Assembly (NCBI GenBank): GCA_001557505.1 | Contig: LSAX01000005.1 | Coordinates: forward strand, 3,286,001 to 3,350,000 | Direction: 5' to 3' | Length of the DNA: 64,000 nt | DNA from: Reticulascus tulasneorum | Taxonomy: Eukaryota > Ascomycota > Sordariomycetes > Glomerellales > Reticulascaceae | In this document: positions 1 through 10,896 of the stretch, piece by piece | Position numbering within the stretch: the stretch's first letter is position 1 | Layout of the letters: each line of letters opens with the position of its first letter | Notes under the pieces: model-generated | The model's input: only the letters and a program-made list of their open reading frames with translations | Told to the model about the DNA's origin: nothing | Databases searched by the model: none | Made by a program: the position numbers and the translations under genes

Positions 1-629
1 CGTAGAGGATAGTGTGTAGCATGAGCCAAAGGGAGACTAGCAAGATGCCTCAGGTATGTAGGACAGGCGAGCATGACGAGGTGTGAATTGGAATAACATT
101 GGTAGCAAGACCGATATTGCGGCGGTAGCAGGAGACTGGCCGGAGTCCGAGTGAAAACAAGATAGGTCCATGAAGCGGGGGCTGGAAATGCCGACCTCGA
201 CATCTTGCTGTAGATTACGTCGCTAGCAAGTATTCTTGGCGCACCAATATAACTGAACAATCTAAGCAGTGGATTACCAAGACCATATGTGACAAATTTC
301 TGTCATCATAAGCTTTGCATGAACTGGGCCCACCTTTGCTAACGTTCTGTGGGGGCGGGAAGCCTACTGCCGAGTCTCCGGATTACTAGTGTGCCTCCTT
401 CCGAATCTCCGGGTCGGGTTTACACCCGACTAGATATCCGGCTTTATACTCTACTAGATAGACTCTCAGGCAGCAGTACAAAATCTTACCATAAGATATC
501 CGGCTTTGAAATGTGGAAAGTCAACTGCGTCTTGACATTTCGAATATATAAACACGTCTTAGCCGGGACTATAAGATCTCTGTTGCAGATCAGTGCTTAA
601 CATTCTCTTCAACATTCTCGTTTGCAGCA
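1..629. other. Left-edge intergenic region
   Basis: No reading frame here looks like a real protein on either strand. The right end holds the promoter of the dehydrogenase gene that starts at 630. The left edge may contain the flank of a gene outside the window, but I see no coding signal. Confidence 0.5.
545..552 (+). promoter_or_regulatory. TATA box of the SDR gene
   Basis: TATATAAA lies 78 bases upstream of the ATG at 630, a usual distance for a TATA-containing fungal promoter once a short leader is allowed for. No other TATA-like run lies closer to the start codon. Confidence 0.45.
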
Positions 630-1658
630 ATGGCCACCTTCACGGAAAAGTATCACTCTAGCTCATATCCGGCGATTTCGCCCAATAATGCAGTCAACTC
701 CCAAGTAGGCCGCTGTGTTCTTGTTACAGGGGCCTCAGATGGCATAGGATTCGCAATCGCATCCGCGTTTAAGACAGCCCAGGCATCGCACGTCATCATC
801 GTTGGGCGCCGCGAAGATGCTCTCAAGGCTGCTGCGGGACGACTAGAGGCGCTTCCGAGCAGCTCAGATTCTGGTCAGACCACAGTGATTCCCCTTGTCT
901 GTGATATAGGTTCGAAGACAAGTGTGGATTCCGCGTGGCAGCAGCTTTCCGAGGCAAAGATTACTGTTGACGTGCTTGTTTTAAATGCGGCTTTCGCAAC
1001 TAATACATCCCTTGCGGACGACCTCACGTCGTGCTGGGAAGCCTTCGAGACAAACGTCCTAGCCAATCTGCGAATGGCAAAATCTTTTTTTGCTCAGACT
1101 AGCACAGGTCACGGCCAAAAGGTTCGGAAGTGTCCCATCTGTCGTTGCGTAACACAAACCATCTAACTGCTTCCCAGAGTTTACTCAACATCTCATCCTT
1201 TATGATGCATTCAAACCCTGCACCTACACAGGGTGCATATTCCGCATCTAAAACAGCTTTCGCCAGCGTGTTGCAGCATCTAGCGGACGAGATGCCTGTA
1301 GAGAAGGCACAAATTATCAGCATTCATCCAGGAGCTGTTCTAACCGAGTCTGCTCGTAAAGCCGGATACACCGAAACCTCGTTACCGTGGGATGACGGCA
1401 GGTTATTCCCTCGTGGTTCTTCCAAACTGTAGCTAACTGTATCTTTTAGTAAATCTACCCGGCAGCTTTTGTGTTTGGGCATCCACACCAGCTGCTAGCT
1501 TTCTTCACGGCAAGTTTGTTTGGGCGAATTGGGATGCGGAAGAGCTGGTGAAACGAAAGACTGAAATTGCAGGTACCCCGGGAATGTTGAGAGTCGGGCT
1601 TCAAGGATGCGAGATGGTGGATATTAGGACAATTTTCGGACTAATTGGCAAAAATTGA
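630..1658 (+). CDS. Short-chain dehydrogenase/reductase
   Basis: Predicted NAD(P)-dependent oxidoreductase of the classical SDR family; substrate unknown. Exons are 630-1121, 1178-1401 and 1466-1658, giving about 302 residues. The cofactor motif TGASDGIG is at residues 33-40, the conserved Asn is in LNAA near 119, the catalytic Ser is in NISS near 170, and YSASK at 185-189 supplies Tyr and Lys. Intron 1 (56 bases) has a clear CTAAC branch and CAG acceptor and joins in phase. Intron 2 is less certain: an attractive CTAAC-TTTTAG acceptor ends at 1449, but only the GGCAG acceptor at 1465 joins in frame with the donor at 1402. The C-terminal exon (FCVWAS, FVWANWD) is typical of fungal SDRs. The gene stands alone, with no biosynthetic partners beside it. 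Confidence 0.85.
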
Positions 1659-2253
1659 GAGCCAGTCCGTCTCTTAGTTCGTAGTATTTCATAGACTGAA
1701 CCTGTGATAAAGAGATTGACAACTGCAGAAGCTCATTCCCTGCATATTGCCATATTTTTGGTGCTCTATTGCCCTTGTCGTGACCCAGTGCTGGCCGCCG
1801 CAATTAGCTGCCTCCATAAGGTACAGAATGAAACGGTACTTGTCAGATATAGTCAAGGGAAAGTCTTAAAAGTCCGTCATTTCAGTGGTTAGATTCCTTC
1901 CTAAAATAGCCGACCTCGATTTCAAAATCGAGCACGGTCACCGCTACGCTCAATGAACATAACTATTGGCAAAGAAGAGGTTAGAAATATAAGACGTCTT
2001 GATGCATCAGCAGATTCGCGTCTTAGACAGAGGCAGCCTTGGCAAATGCTGACCGCAACTTGGCATAAGCCGGCTTTAGCAAAACCTGCAGGCGTTCCGT
2101 GATCTAGGATATGGCTCGACAGGCATGATGGACTTAAGGGACTAAGATATGGAAGGCAAAGATACCAAGTCTTCCAAGATATTGGCACAGTTTCCTTAAA
2201 CTAATGCGAGTACTAGGTGCTGTTGCGGGTTTGCCCCCCTTGCCGATGACCCC
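1659..2253. other. Intergenic, SDR to PigL_N-type gene (convergent)
   Basis: Shared 3' flank of two convergent genes. Short frames exist on both strands but none has recognisable protein character. I see no repeat or RNA gene. Confidence 0.5.
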
Positions 2254-3602
2254 TCAAGAAGTCAGCATCAGAGACGCTTTTTGGCGCACCATTTCTTTGA
2301 ACCGAGCAACAGTCTCTCCATCCTTGCTGGTACGTGTCTTTACAGACAAGCCAAGTTGGGACGTAGTGGCCGTAGTTGCCGATGAGGATTTTCCAGCCAG
2401 GTCCCACACGGCCCGTTTGAGTTGATCGCGGATCTCTATGTTCTTCGACGCCACTCGTGGTGTCGTGTCAACCTTGGAAGGCGTTATGGTAAAATACCGA
2501 TGTGCGTTAGACGGCCACTTTTCTGGTGTGGCCTGCTCCTCGAGTATTCTATCATGCACACGCAACCCTGCGTTATCACACGAAGAGCCGAGATGCTCAG
2601 ATGAGAATGAGAGAGCAGGTAGCATTTGACTCGTAGCGGCAGCGCAGCTGCCGCGAATATCGAAAGCATTCAAGTGCTGTGTCTGAAATGGGTGGCTCCA
2701 ACGGGTTGCAGAGCTGTGATCATAGCTCTGAGGGATGTATTGCATTTCATCCTCTTCAAACGGTTTGCTAGAGAACCCAATGCCGGGGACCCTTGTAAGT
2801 CTGCGGTTAACATTTGGCACAAACAGGAGTTATTGTTTGCAAATACCTGGGTATAGGACTACTAGGCCTGCTACATTGCATCTCAGTTCCCCATTGCTGA
2901 CTGATAACCTCATCAGCTGAGATCGGTCCTCGAAGACTGTTGCCGCCGGGGGCAGAATTTGTCGATGCAATGAACCCGGACTCCGGTAGCTGATACCCAT
3001 TATACTTGGAGCATTTAAAGAGCTCAGACATCCTGTGCAATTCATCCCTCATCGCACATTGACCATCAAGAATCGCCTCCGTATCCTTTTTGATTTCTTT
3101 TGTTGTGGAGCTAGCATTCGAATCTTTAGCACGTAACATGGGCTGCAAAGAAGACAGAAACTTACGACGTGATGATGCCCAGCGCTATCTCAAGATACTC
3201 AATGTTCTTCTTCAAGTCATCGCCCAGGATACTTATGGATGCCCTTCCCGTTAACACCCAGCGAGTGGCGCCGAGTGAGCCATGGTGGTCCTCGATGGTT
3301 TTGTTTAGAATTTCCACGAGATCCAGGCATCCATTGATGTGGCAAAAGATCTGCTCTTGAGCCTTTTGTTCGAATTTGCTGGAAATCCTCCCTTTGGGGC
3401 TTTCAAAATCGCAGTCCAACAGATTGAGCAAAAGCTTCAACTTGTCCAAATGCGCGCTAAAAGCGATCAATTCGCGCCGAGCGTCTCGGAATGCTGTGAT
3501 GAAGCCAGAGATTTGAGTGCTCGCCTTTGCAATCGCCTGGATCAGGGCGATGCAGCCCACGGTGATCGAGAATGGGTCCATTGAGACGAATGCAAGCGAC
3601 AC
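2254..3602 (-). CDS. PigL_N-type fungal N-terminal domain protein
   Basis: Exons 3602-3166, 3110-2847 and 2800-2254, spliced with GTAAGT and GTATTT donors and TAG/CAG acceptors; all junctions keep frame, about 415 residues. The likeliest start is the second Met (first base 3581), because MDPFSITVGCIALIQ is the usual beginning of the helical domain called PigL_N (azaphilone cluster protein L N-terminal domain), also found at the N-terminus of fungal STAND proteins. The first 150 residues are predicted helical (LIQAIAKASTQISGF; DKLKLLLNLLD). The remainder is polar, low in recognisable motifs and ends without an NTPase or repeat domain. So it is a stand-alone copy of a signalling-type N-terminal domain, possibly an adaptor. 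Function unknown. Confidence 0.7.
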
Positions 3603-4629
3603 ACTTGAAGCACATTACGTGGTCCGACCTCTTTAATACAAGTCAGCGGCCTTAGAAGAGCCAACAGAGCCTGCTTGCTCTGCAAGGCTTGGCAGCTGCC
3701 GACTTGCATACAAGTATTTGTGATTTGTCCAGTGCTGCAGATAGATCCTTCTAGTCAACAAGGCTTCCATGAAATAGTGCCAATGGCGTTTTGCAACGGC
3801 CATACGGCATCAAACAGCTGTGTGCCATCACATGTTCGAACTGTCTGCATGGTGCATTAAAGTTTATGTTGCCTAACATGGTACTACCACCAGAAACCGT
3901 CAACTTGTGCCCAAAGCCCAACGATAGTTCTAGTGTGAGGCACTTGATGTCAATGCGGGTCACTTGAATATCCACAAGGATCTACCGCCGCTCAAAACTT
4001 CAAACACGATGACAGTCCCTCCGCTTATCAGCGAATCCGGACAGCCAAGCACTTGTTTATCGGAGGTACAGCGCTTTCTCATTTATATAGTAATTGACAG
4101 AGCTGATCCAGATTTCTGTTCGCGCCCGACGACGTTGAGCCAATGATCGACTCGCAGGGCGCATTTTCACTGCCACCTTAAAACAGCGCTACCTAGGTAT
4201 TCATGAGGATATTGTAGTGAATATATCGAAAATATCAAGATATTCAAGTAGCTATTCATAGAAATATTGTCATGATAAAATTATCAAAAATGATAACTTC
4301 TTACACAATTCTCATTTCACATACTTTCCAAACGAAAGTTACCTGCAACTGGCGAAAATAAATCTGCCATCTTTTCCAATTAAGCGGATCTGTTTTTTTG
4401 CAACCCACTTGCCCCCTAAGATCCATTAGCCGCGGGCGCGGGCCGCCATTTTGTCCATACACTGAATGCAGAAGCGTTTATTGGTCGTGATGGCAGCCCC
4501 CTATGGAAACTAGAAAAAGAGGCTGTGATGGCAAGTCCAAACCGCCAAAAGTCGCCATCTTTTCACTTTACCTTGTCCAATTCGCGGTCTTGTCCCTGCA
4601 GGATCTCCCTGCAGGATCAGATGTGAATC
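3603..4629. other. Intergenic, PigL_N-type gene to HET gene (divergent)
   Basis: One kilobase serving both divergent promoters. It holds an AT-rich patch around 4195-4315 with repeated TATTGT/GATATT-like words, a GC-rich block near 4430-4455, and a 13-base tandem repeat just before the HET start codon (listed separately). No gene is supported. Confidence 0.5.
4593..4618 (+). repeat. Perfect 13-base tandem duplication before the HET ATG
   Basis: The unit TCCCTGCAGGATC occurs twice head to tail (4593-4605 and 4606-4618), ending 11 bases before the start codon at 4630. Each unit contains a CCTGCAGG palindrome. It lies where the 5' leader of the HET mRNA should be. Confidence 0.85.
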
Positions 4630-6532
4630 ATGAGACTGCTCAATACCGGGACGATGGAGCTCAAGTCCTTCGAGGGCGACTCGATTCCAAGTTACGCCAC
4701 CTTGTCACACACCTGGGGCGATGAGGAGATACTCTTTGACGACGTCCGGCTGGGACCAAAGAAGATCCCAAAGGCGAAGAGAGGGTTTGCAAAGTTCAGG
4801 GACGCGTGCATGGTGGCCAAGAGCGAAGGACACGAGTATATTTGGATCGACACTTGCTGCATCGACAAGAGCAGCAGCGCCGAGCTGTCTGAGGCTATCA
4901 ACTCCATGTTCACATGGTACATGTGCTCGGCCATCTGCTATGCTTACCTCTCCGATATCCTACCGCAGGAAGTGGAGCGTGGCATACAAAAAAGCCGATG
5001 GTTCGGGCGCGGCTGGACGCTTCAGGAGTTGATCGCGCCAATCAAGGTCGTCTTCTACGATGCCAAGTGGCAGCGCATAGGCGACCGGCAGTCCATGGCT
5101 AGCCAACTCAGTCAGATCACCAACGTCGACGAACATATTCTTTTGAATAAAACCCCAGGAGGTTGCTACCCACATGGAATCCGCAGGAATGCCCCCAATC
5201 CCGCTTGCGACCAGTGCATCAAAGGATATGCGGTGCGAACCCTGCTGTCGGCGGTCAGCGTCGCAGCCCGAATGTCCTGGGCGTCTACTCGCCGTACAAC
5301 CCGATCGGAAGACCGGGCCTACTCTCTGCTTGGCCTCTTCGACGTCAATATGCCGCTGATGTACGGAGAAGGGGGGAAGAAGGCCTTCCTGCGGCTGCAA
5401 GAAGGACTCATCGCTCGCTCGTGCGATCAGTCGATTCTCTGCCACTCGCTGCGGACAAGGGACTTGTTTGGCGGGTTTGTGCCTGAAAGGATCCTGGCTA
5501 TTAGTCCTGACAGCTTCGAGAACAGTTCACTTGTGGCCTGTCCGCCGCAGACAGTCTCCATGTGGAACGTGAGGAAACTTACCACCACAGCAGCTGGCCT
5601 GAAACTGGATGTCCTGTGCGCCCCTGTTCTAGCCGTTGGCAAAAGATATGGCGAGAAGATGCAGTTTGCCAAAGGCAGCCAGATCGTGCTGCTCGACGTC
5701 AGCTTAACTAACCAACATCTTTCCCGAGTTGGTTTTGTCATTGAACCCACGGCACTGGCCACCGAACAAGGCGCGTTGCGCCAATACGTCCGTGTATTAA
5801 ACTCTACCGTTCGGATTGACCCGATGTCAGGGTCACATATTGCAAAAGGGGTAGCGTTCATGGCTGAATACGAGCACAGTCCAAAATTTGAAGGTTGGTA
5901 GAATCGCAATCTCTTGGAGCCGAGACCTGTCGCTCGAATTCGGGACTAACCTTGCGCCAGTGACCTTCTCAATACAAGACTGTCGGGTCGAACGCATCAT
6001 TCTTCGGGACGAGAAGCTTGACCTTTCCACGATTCTACCAGAGCTTAGGATAACCAAGACAAGCCTGGGAGACTATCGGATAAAAGATAGCTTTCCAGCC
6101 ATGGTCGGAGACAGCTTTCCTTGTCGGAGGGACTGGGATCGATGGTTTCTTACCAGAGTGGACAACACACGTCCATGGGCCTGCGGCGTTTTCTGCTTAG
6201 GAAACCAAGAGGATGACTTTATTGTCATCTGGGGCACGGCGGAGCGGGCTGCGATCCCGGAAGGCAGCTCAAACCCGGATGACGGGCCGAAGTGTTGGGT
6301 GTTAGACCGCGACGCGTTGCCTGGAGGACTAGAGAAGTTCCGAGAGATAGTCGACACGTCATGGGCTGACACGTTCGCCCAGCGTAGGATAGAGAAGAGT
6401 GACAACGGCACGTTGCTTGTCGTCCGGCCAGGTGGCATGGAGGTTCACTTTCGGCTTGTTACTGTCAAGTTCCTCGGCAGGTGGAACCTCGAAATGAGTA
6501 TCCAAGTAAAGCCTGGAGATCCTGAAATCTAG
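4630..6532 (+). CDS. HET-domain (heterokaryon incompatibility) protein
   Basis: Exons 4630-5893 and 5961-6532 give about 611 residues; the 67-base intron has an ACTAACC branch and a CCAG acceptor and restores frame exactly. The HET domain fills the N-terminal third, with the family's three conserved blocks visible: YATLSHTWGDEE near 19-30, WIDTCCIDK near 76-84, and GRGWTLQELIAP near 127-138. It is followed by RSEDRAYSLLGLFDVNMP and YGEGGKKAF near 230-250. HET domains can trigger cell death on recognition of a genetically different partner during hyphal fusion. The C-terminal 350 residues carry no recognised repeat or NTPase. The start is fixed by MRLLNT, a common HET-protein beginning. A neighbouring PigL_N-type gene is divergent. 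Confidence 0.92.
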
Positions 6533-6943
6533 ATAGTTATGTTAGGCACGAGGTCGTGGTGGACTCATCTGCCGACAACTGCAACATGTTGGTTACATTT
6601 CGAAGATGAAGCAATTCGCACAGTTAGACAGTCAGATACCCGTATACCCTCGGATTGGATAATAGCCGACGCCATCATGACCCCTAAGAACAGGAATCCA
6701 AAATTGGGACTAGTATAGGCACTCATTAGCGAATGACCTGAGCATAGACGAGTGTGGTGGATGCAAAAGTACTCTCAAAGTCACCATGGTGCTACTTCTT
6801 CAGCTCACAAAGCCGAGAAAGCACCATATGCAAACATGATGGATAAAGATAGGAGACATATATTAATCTGATCAAGAGTATCATATAATTAGAGGCCCGC
6901 ATCTACGTCTAACGAAACAAGAATGGCCAGCCTCAACCTGCGC
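6533..6943. other. Intergenic, HET to malic enzyme (convergent)
   Basis: AT-rich 3' flanks of two convergent genes. I see no coding sequence or repeat. Confidence 0.6.
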
Positions 6944-8954
6944 TCACCAGCTACCTATTTTATTCAGGCTGCCCGCCACCTTCAGCTCTCCCTTCGCCGC
7001 CCGACTGGCCCCTTTCATCTCAACGGGCTTCAGCGGTCGATACACTGGTTTCCACATCTGTTCACGAATCCATTCGTCCAAGTCATCAACTGGAATATCG
7101 CTCTCCGTCGCAACACCCTCATCAATCGCAGCCTTGATGACGTTGCGCGCGACCCTGATGCTGACGTCCCGAACGACCTCGACGCCCGGCAGGAGTGGTG
7201 CCGTCTCGTCTTTGAGAGCCGGGCTGAGTTCCGCAACGCCTTCTACGGCTGCCACGAGCATTTTATCTGTGACCAGCTTGGCCCGGCAGAGAACGGAGCC
7301 TAGCCCGATGCCAGGGAAAACGACCGAGTTGTTACACTCGGCCACCTCGATGGTGATCTCGGCGCCATCCTTGCCCCAAGGTCCCTTGACAGGCGCGAAG
7401 GGGGAGCCGGTGGCCACCAATGCTTTGCCATCAGTCCAGTTGAGCAGATCTTCTGGGACGGCTTCGTGGAGCTTGGTCGGGTTGGAGAGCGGAAGGATGA
7501 TGGGCCGCGCGACATGCTCTGCCATGGCGGTCACTATCTCCTTGGTGAATGACTTTGGCACGGTGGATGTCCCGACGAGCACGTTGGGGCGCACGGCTTT
7601 TATAACCGACAGTAGCGATGTCTCACCATCTTTCCAATCGGAAGCGTCCTTGAGGAACGGTTTCTGCGCAAAGGAAACATCGATTTTGGTCGTGAGCAGA
7701 CCGGGCTTGTCGACGAGCCTATACTTCACGTCAGCGAGCATACGCTCACACTGGACCGGGGTGCACCCACCAGATTTGCTTTGCAGCCTCCTCCGGGCTG
7801 ATGTTTCCCTCGCTAGCGATGGCATCTCGAACCTGATCTGCAATTCCCACGCCGGCCGATCCGGCACCAAAGATCACCATGCGCAGATCTGCGAGCTTCT
7901 GCTTGCTCACATGAAAACCGGCCATGATTGCCGCGAGGGTCACGCAGCCTGTCCCCTGCACATCGTCATTGAAGCAGGGTATGTGTGGTCGGTACTGATC
8001 GAGGATCCGCCGAGCTGCGAATTCGTTTCAGCGCGAATCCGATGTAGTTCACCGCGACAACGTACCGTTGGTTAGACCAAAATCCTCAAAGTGGATGTAG
8101 GCGCGAGGGTAGAGCCTCCTGGCTGCTTTAACGAAGGTGTCAACAAACCGATCATACTCTTGCCCCCGAATGCGCTTCTCTCGGACCCCGAGATAGAGCT
8201 CATCATTCAGCAGCGCCTCGTTATTAGTGCCGCAGTCGAGCACGACCGGGAGGGTGCGGTTGGGGTGGATACCGGCGCAGAGGGTAGTGAGCACCAACTT
8301 GGCGACTGATATCAGGACACCGCCAACACCTTGGTCACCGATGCCCAGGATTTCCTCGCCATCTGTGGGACAACTCAGCGTCATCCAGGGTTGCGCGGGT
8401 GCACTACTTACCCGTGACCACAATGTAGTCAATATCATCTGCGCCGCCCCACTGGGCCAGGTCGTGGTAGACCCGATCGACGTCCTGGAAGTTGAGGAAA
8501 CAACCGTCGGGCCGGCGAAAGATGCTGGAGAAGTTTTGAATAGCCTCGCCTTCTGTGGGCGTATAGACAACACTGAACATCTCCTTGAGATGGTCTTGCA
8601 GGAGCTGCACAGCTATCATCAGCCTCGCGCGGTCACCACCAATGACGGAACTCCTACCCGATAATAGAGCACCTCGTTTTGCTCCTTGAGCGAGGTGAGG
8701 AAGGTGTTCTTGGCTAGATCATCTTGTCTGGTGGCATATTGCTTATACGCCCGCTTGACTTGCAGCTCGAGGGAATGTATACTCTGAGGCAAGAGGCCAG
8801 TCAGATTGAAATCACGACGCTCGTTCGAAGGGAAAGCCGTTCCCTTATTGAAGTAGGCGGTAGTCAGCAGCGCAGCACCACTAAGGGCGCATTCTACCGG
8901 GCCGCTGGTACTCAGCGGGAGGTGGGCAAACTTTGATTCTTTTCCCTCGGCCAT
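6944..8954 (-). CDS. Malic enzyme (NAD(P)-dependent)
   Basis: Oxidative decarboxylation of malate to pyruvate. Five exons: 8954-8658, 8604-8412, 8362-8066, 8014-7771 and 7718-6944, with introns of 49-53 bases that all keep frame; 601 residues, normal for the family. Catalytic-region motif [11 protein letters not shown] lies in exon 2, the metal-site block HFEDFG and FNDD near 254-280, and the Rossmann motif [10 protein letters not shown] near 312-321. Substrate and cofactor blocks [10 protein letters not shown] and [10 protein letters not shown] are present. The chosen start (MAEGKESK) matches the usual fungal beginning. The frame is open upstream to an ATG at 9056, which would add 34 residues rich in Arg/His and free of Asp/Glu, a possible mitochondrial leader. 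NAD versus NADP preference cannot be read with confidence. Confidence 0.95.
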
Positions 8955-10896
8955 GACGAATGCTGTGAATGGGTTCCTTCTACGACAAAATTTACTCGAT
9001 GTATTAGTTGCGATCAAAAGCTGGTGGACGGCGTGAGCCAGTCTATGCCTTGGCATGAAGCGCAAATCAAGGTGGAGCGACACAGATGTGGGCTGACGTG
9101 ATGGACGGTTGCAGATTGTGTACGTAGAATACCTAGGTGGGTTCAATAAGGTAGGTTATCCTGGCGAATTACGGCTGCAGGGTTGTGGAAATACCCCACT
9201 CAAGCTTTGTTTGTGACAGCTTCACGTCGTTCGTTCACTGGAAGAAAAGGAGCGAATATTGGAGCTTTAGGAGCCTCGCCCATGTGAGAAGACAGATGAG
9301 CGTGGACTATGACGTTCCTTTATTCATTCTCGCAGCCCGCGCTCGGTCGATTGACTCGATCGCAGATATCGCCAGCCCCCTTCTGTTTGCAGCACAAAAC
9401 GTGTCGCGAGAGAAGACCGCCTCGAGAGAGGCGACTCGTGAGTTGGGTTCGAGTGGCTGGACATATGACGCTGCAATCTGAAGTGAATTAAAAAAGTATA
9501 CTTGCCAGCTGCCCTGCGCGAGGTTTCGTTCTCGTTGTGCTCTCGCTTGAGACACCTTTCATGATATTGCTCCACGTGTAAACGTTGATTCGGCAGTCCA
9601 AGTGGGAGAATTCGTGGCGGAAAAAAAGGGTTTGCGACATTTCTTTTTTCTTTTTGTTGTGTTCCTCCCATTATTACATAATCAGACACCCTGGATCGCA
9701 TGCCGCATCTTATGCATGTCGGGTCTTATCAGGAGGATAGATCCAGCGGCTGTGGAAAGAAAAGTTCGCAATACGCTTGAACAATTGCAAAGGGGCATCG
9801 AAAGAGCCTACGCTAGTCAAACACATCTACCATCGAGAAACCAAGGTCGTCCTGTCCCCAGAGGGCTGCTCCTTTCCAGAGGTCCATCTAATATAGAAAT
9901 AACGAGGTACACACAATTAGACGCTTCGCAACTGTGGAGAGCGGCCAGACGAAGAATCTAGAGGATTCCTCTCCCTGATTCCGATCGTGAATCACTCCTC
10001 TAGGGCCTTGGCTTGCAGAACCAGAACTGGGAGGCTGGCCTCATGAAACCGCCGAGTGTACTGGCAATAGCTCTCTGCAAACTCAACTGGCAATAGATGT
10101 GCATGGACAAGTCTAATCGTACTTTAAAAAGGGTAGCGGTTGCTAGATATAAGGTTGACAGACCGGGTCTGCTGCCCATAGCCTTCGCCACGACAGAAGC
10201 AATACCGATCCCTACTGAATCAGTCAGGGAATCGGTTCAGCGGAAGAGATGTCGTAGATTGCAGTTCCTTGATCACTCAACCCAAGGTTATTGCCGATAG
10301 TTCGTTCAATCCGTCATGTGTATCGAACAAGGCCTTGGATTTTCCGCAATTTAACGACGAGATAGATTGTGAGCTGTGTAATTAGTCCTGGTGGTCAGGA
10401 GTCTCGGGATGTTGGTCTTCGTATGTATGATATGCAGCAGACTGTAGGATGCCTCTGTTAGCGCTTATTTCCTGGAACGATAGGAACCAAGGAACTTTGG
10501 GTCTTTGGGCCTTTGGTGTTGTTACTGCTTTGTACATTCACTTTCGGCTTGATAGACTGGCAACCATAATTTTTTGGGGGATTGGTGCACATGCGTTTGA
10601 TGCTACATTGCTGAAGGACCTATATCCGAATGTGAAGTCCACGTAGCCTCAAGCTTAACAAGCTCAAAGAATACATGCCAGTTATATAATAGTAGATTGG
10701 ACTGTTCGTAATGACCTTCTTCTCCTCTTACCCAATTTTAAATTATGTGTTCCTTGCTCCTGCTACCACTGTTGTATCTAGCTTTCCAAGCCCTTAGAGG
10801 AAAATGTAGTAGGCTGGAACAACGTGCAGCGAGGAGGCGTAGTTATATATGATTCCATTCCTAAACCAGAAACTCAAAAACATGGAGCGATAACCA
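8955..10896. other. Intergenic, 1.9 kb, malic enzyme to Mtc1-like gene
   Basis: The left end is the malic enzyme promoter. The centre holds unconvincing frames: 119 codons at 9602-9961 (+), and 65 codons at 10449-10646 (+) with one hydrophobic stretch (LGLWAFGVVTALYIHF). Neither has a recognisable domain. A nested inverted repeat lies at 9958-10003. Confidence 0.45.
9958..10003. repeat. Nested inverted repeat
   Basis: CTAGAGGA (9958-9965) is matched by TCCTCTAG (9996-10003), with a second inner pair GATTC/GAATC around CGATCGT. It could form a hairpin. No gene is adjacent that would make it an obvious terminator. Confidence 0.5.

Noticed and set aside
1402..1449. Alternative acceptor for SDR intron 2 at the strong CTAAC...TTTTAG
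   Set aside because: Joining 1401 to 1450 shifts the frame; a frame-preserving donor for this acceptor would leave a 37-base intron. Transcript data could still reverse this choice.
7134..8075. 313-codon plus-strand frame
   Set aside because: It is the antisense shadow of the malic enzyme exons, whose minus-strand protein is unmistakable.
9602..9961. 119-codon plus-strand frame with a hydrophobic start
   Set aside because: The hydrophobic part comes from a T-rich run and the rest has no protein-like pattern.
10449..10646. 65-codon frame with one hydrophobic segment
   Set aside because: Too short and isolated; no supporting exon or promoter found.
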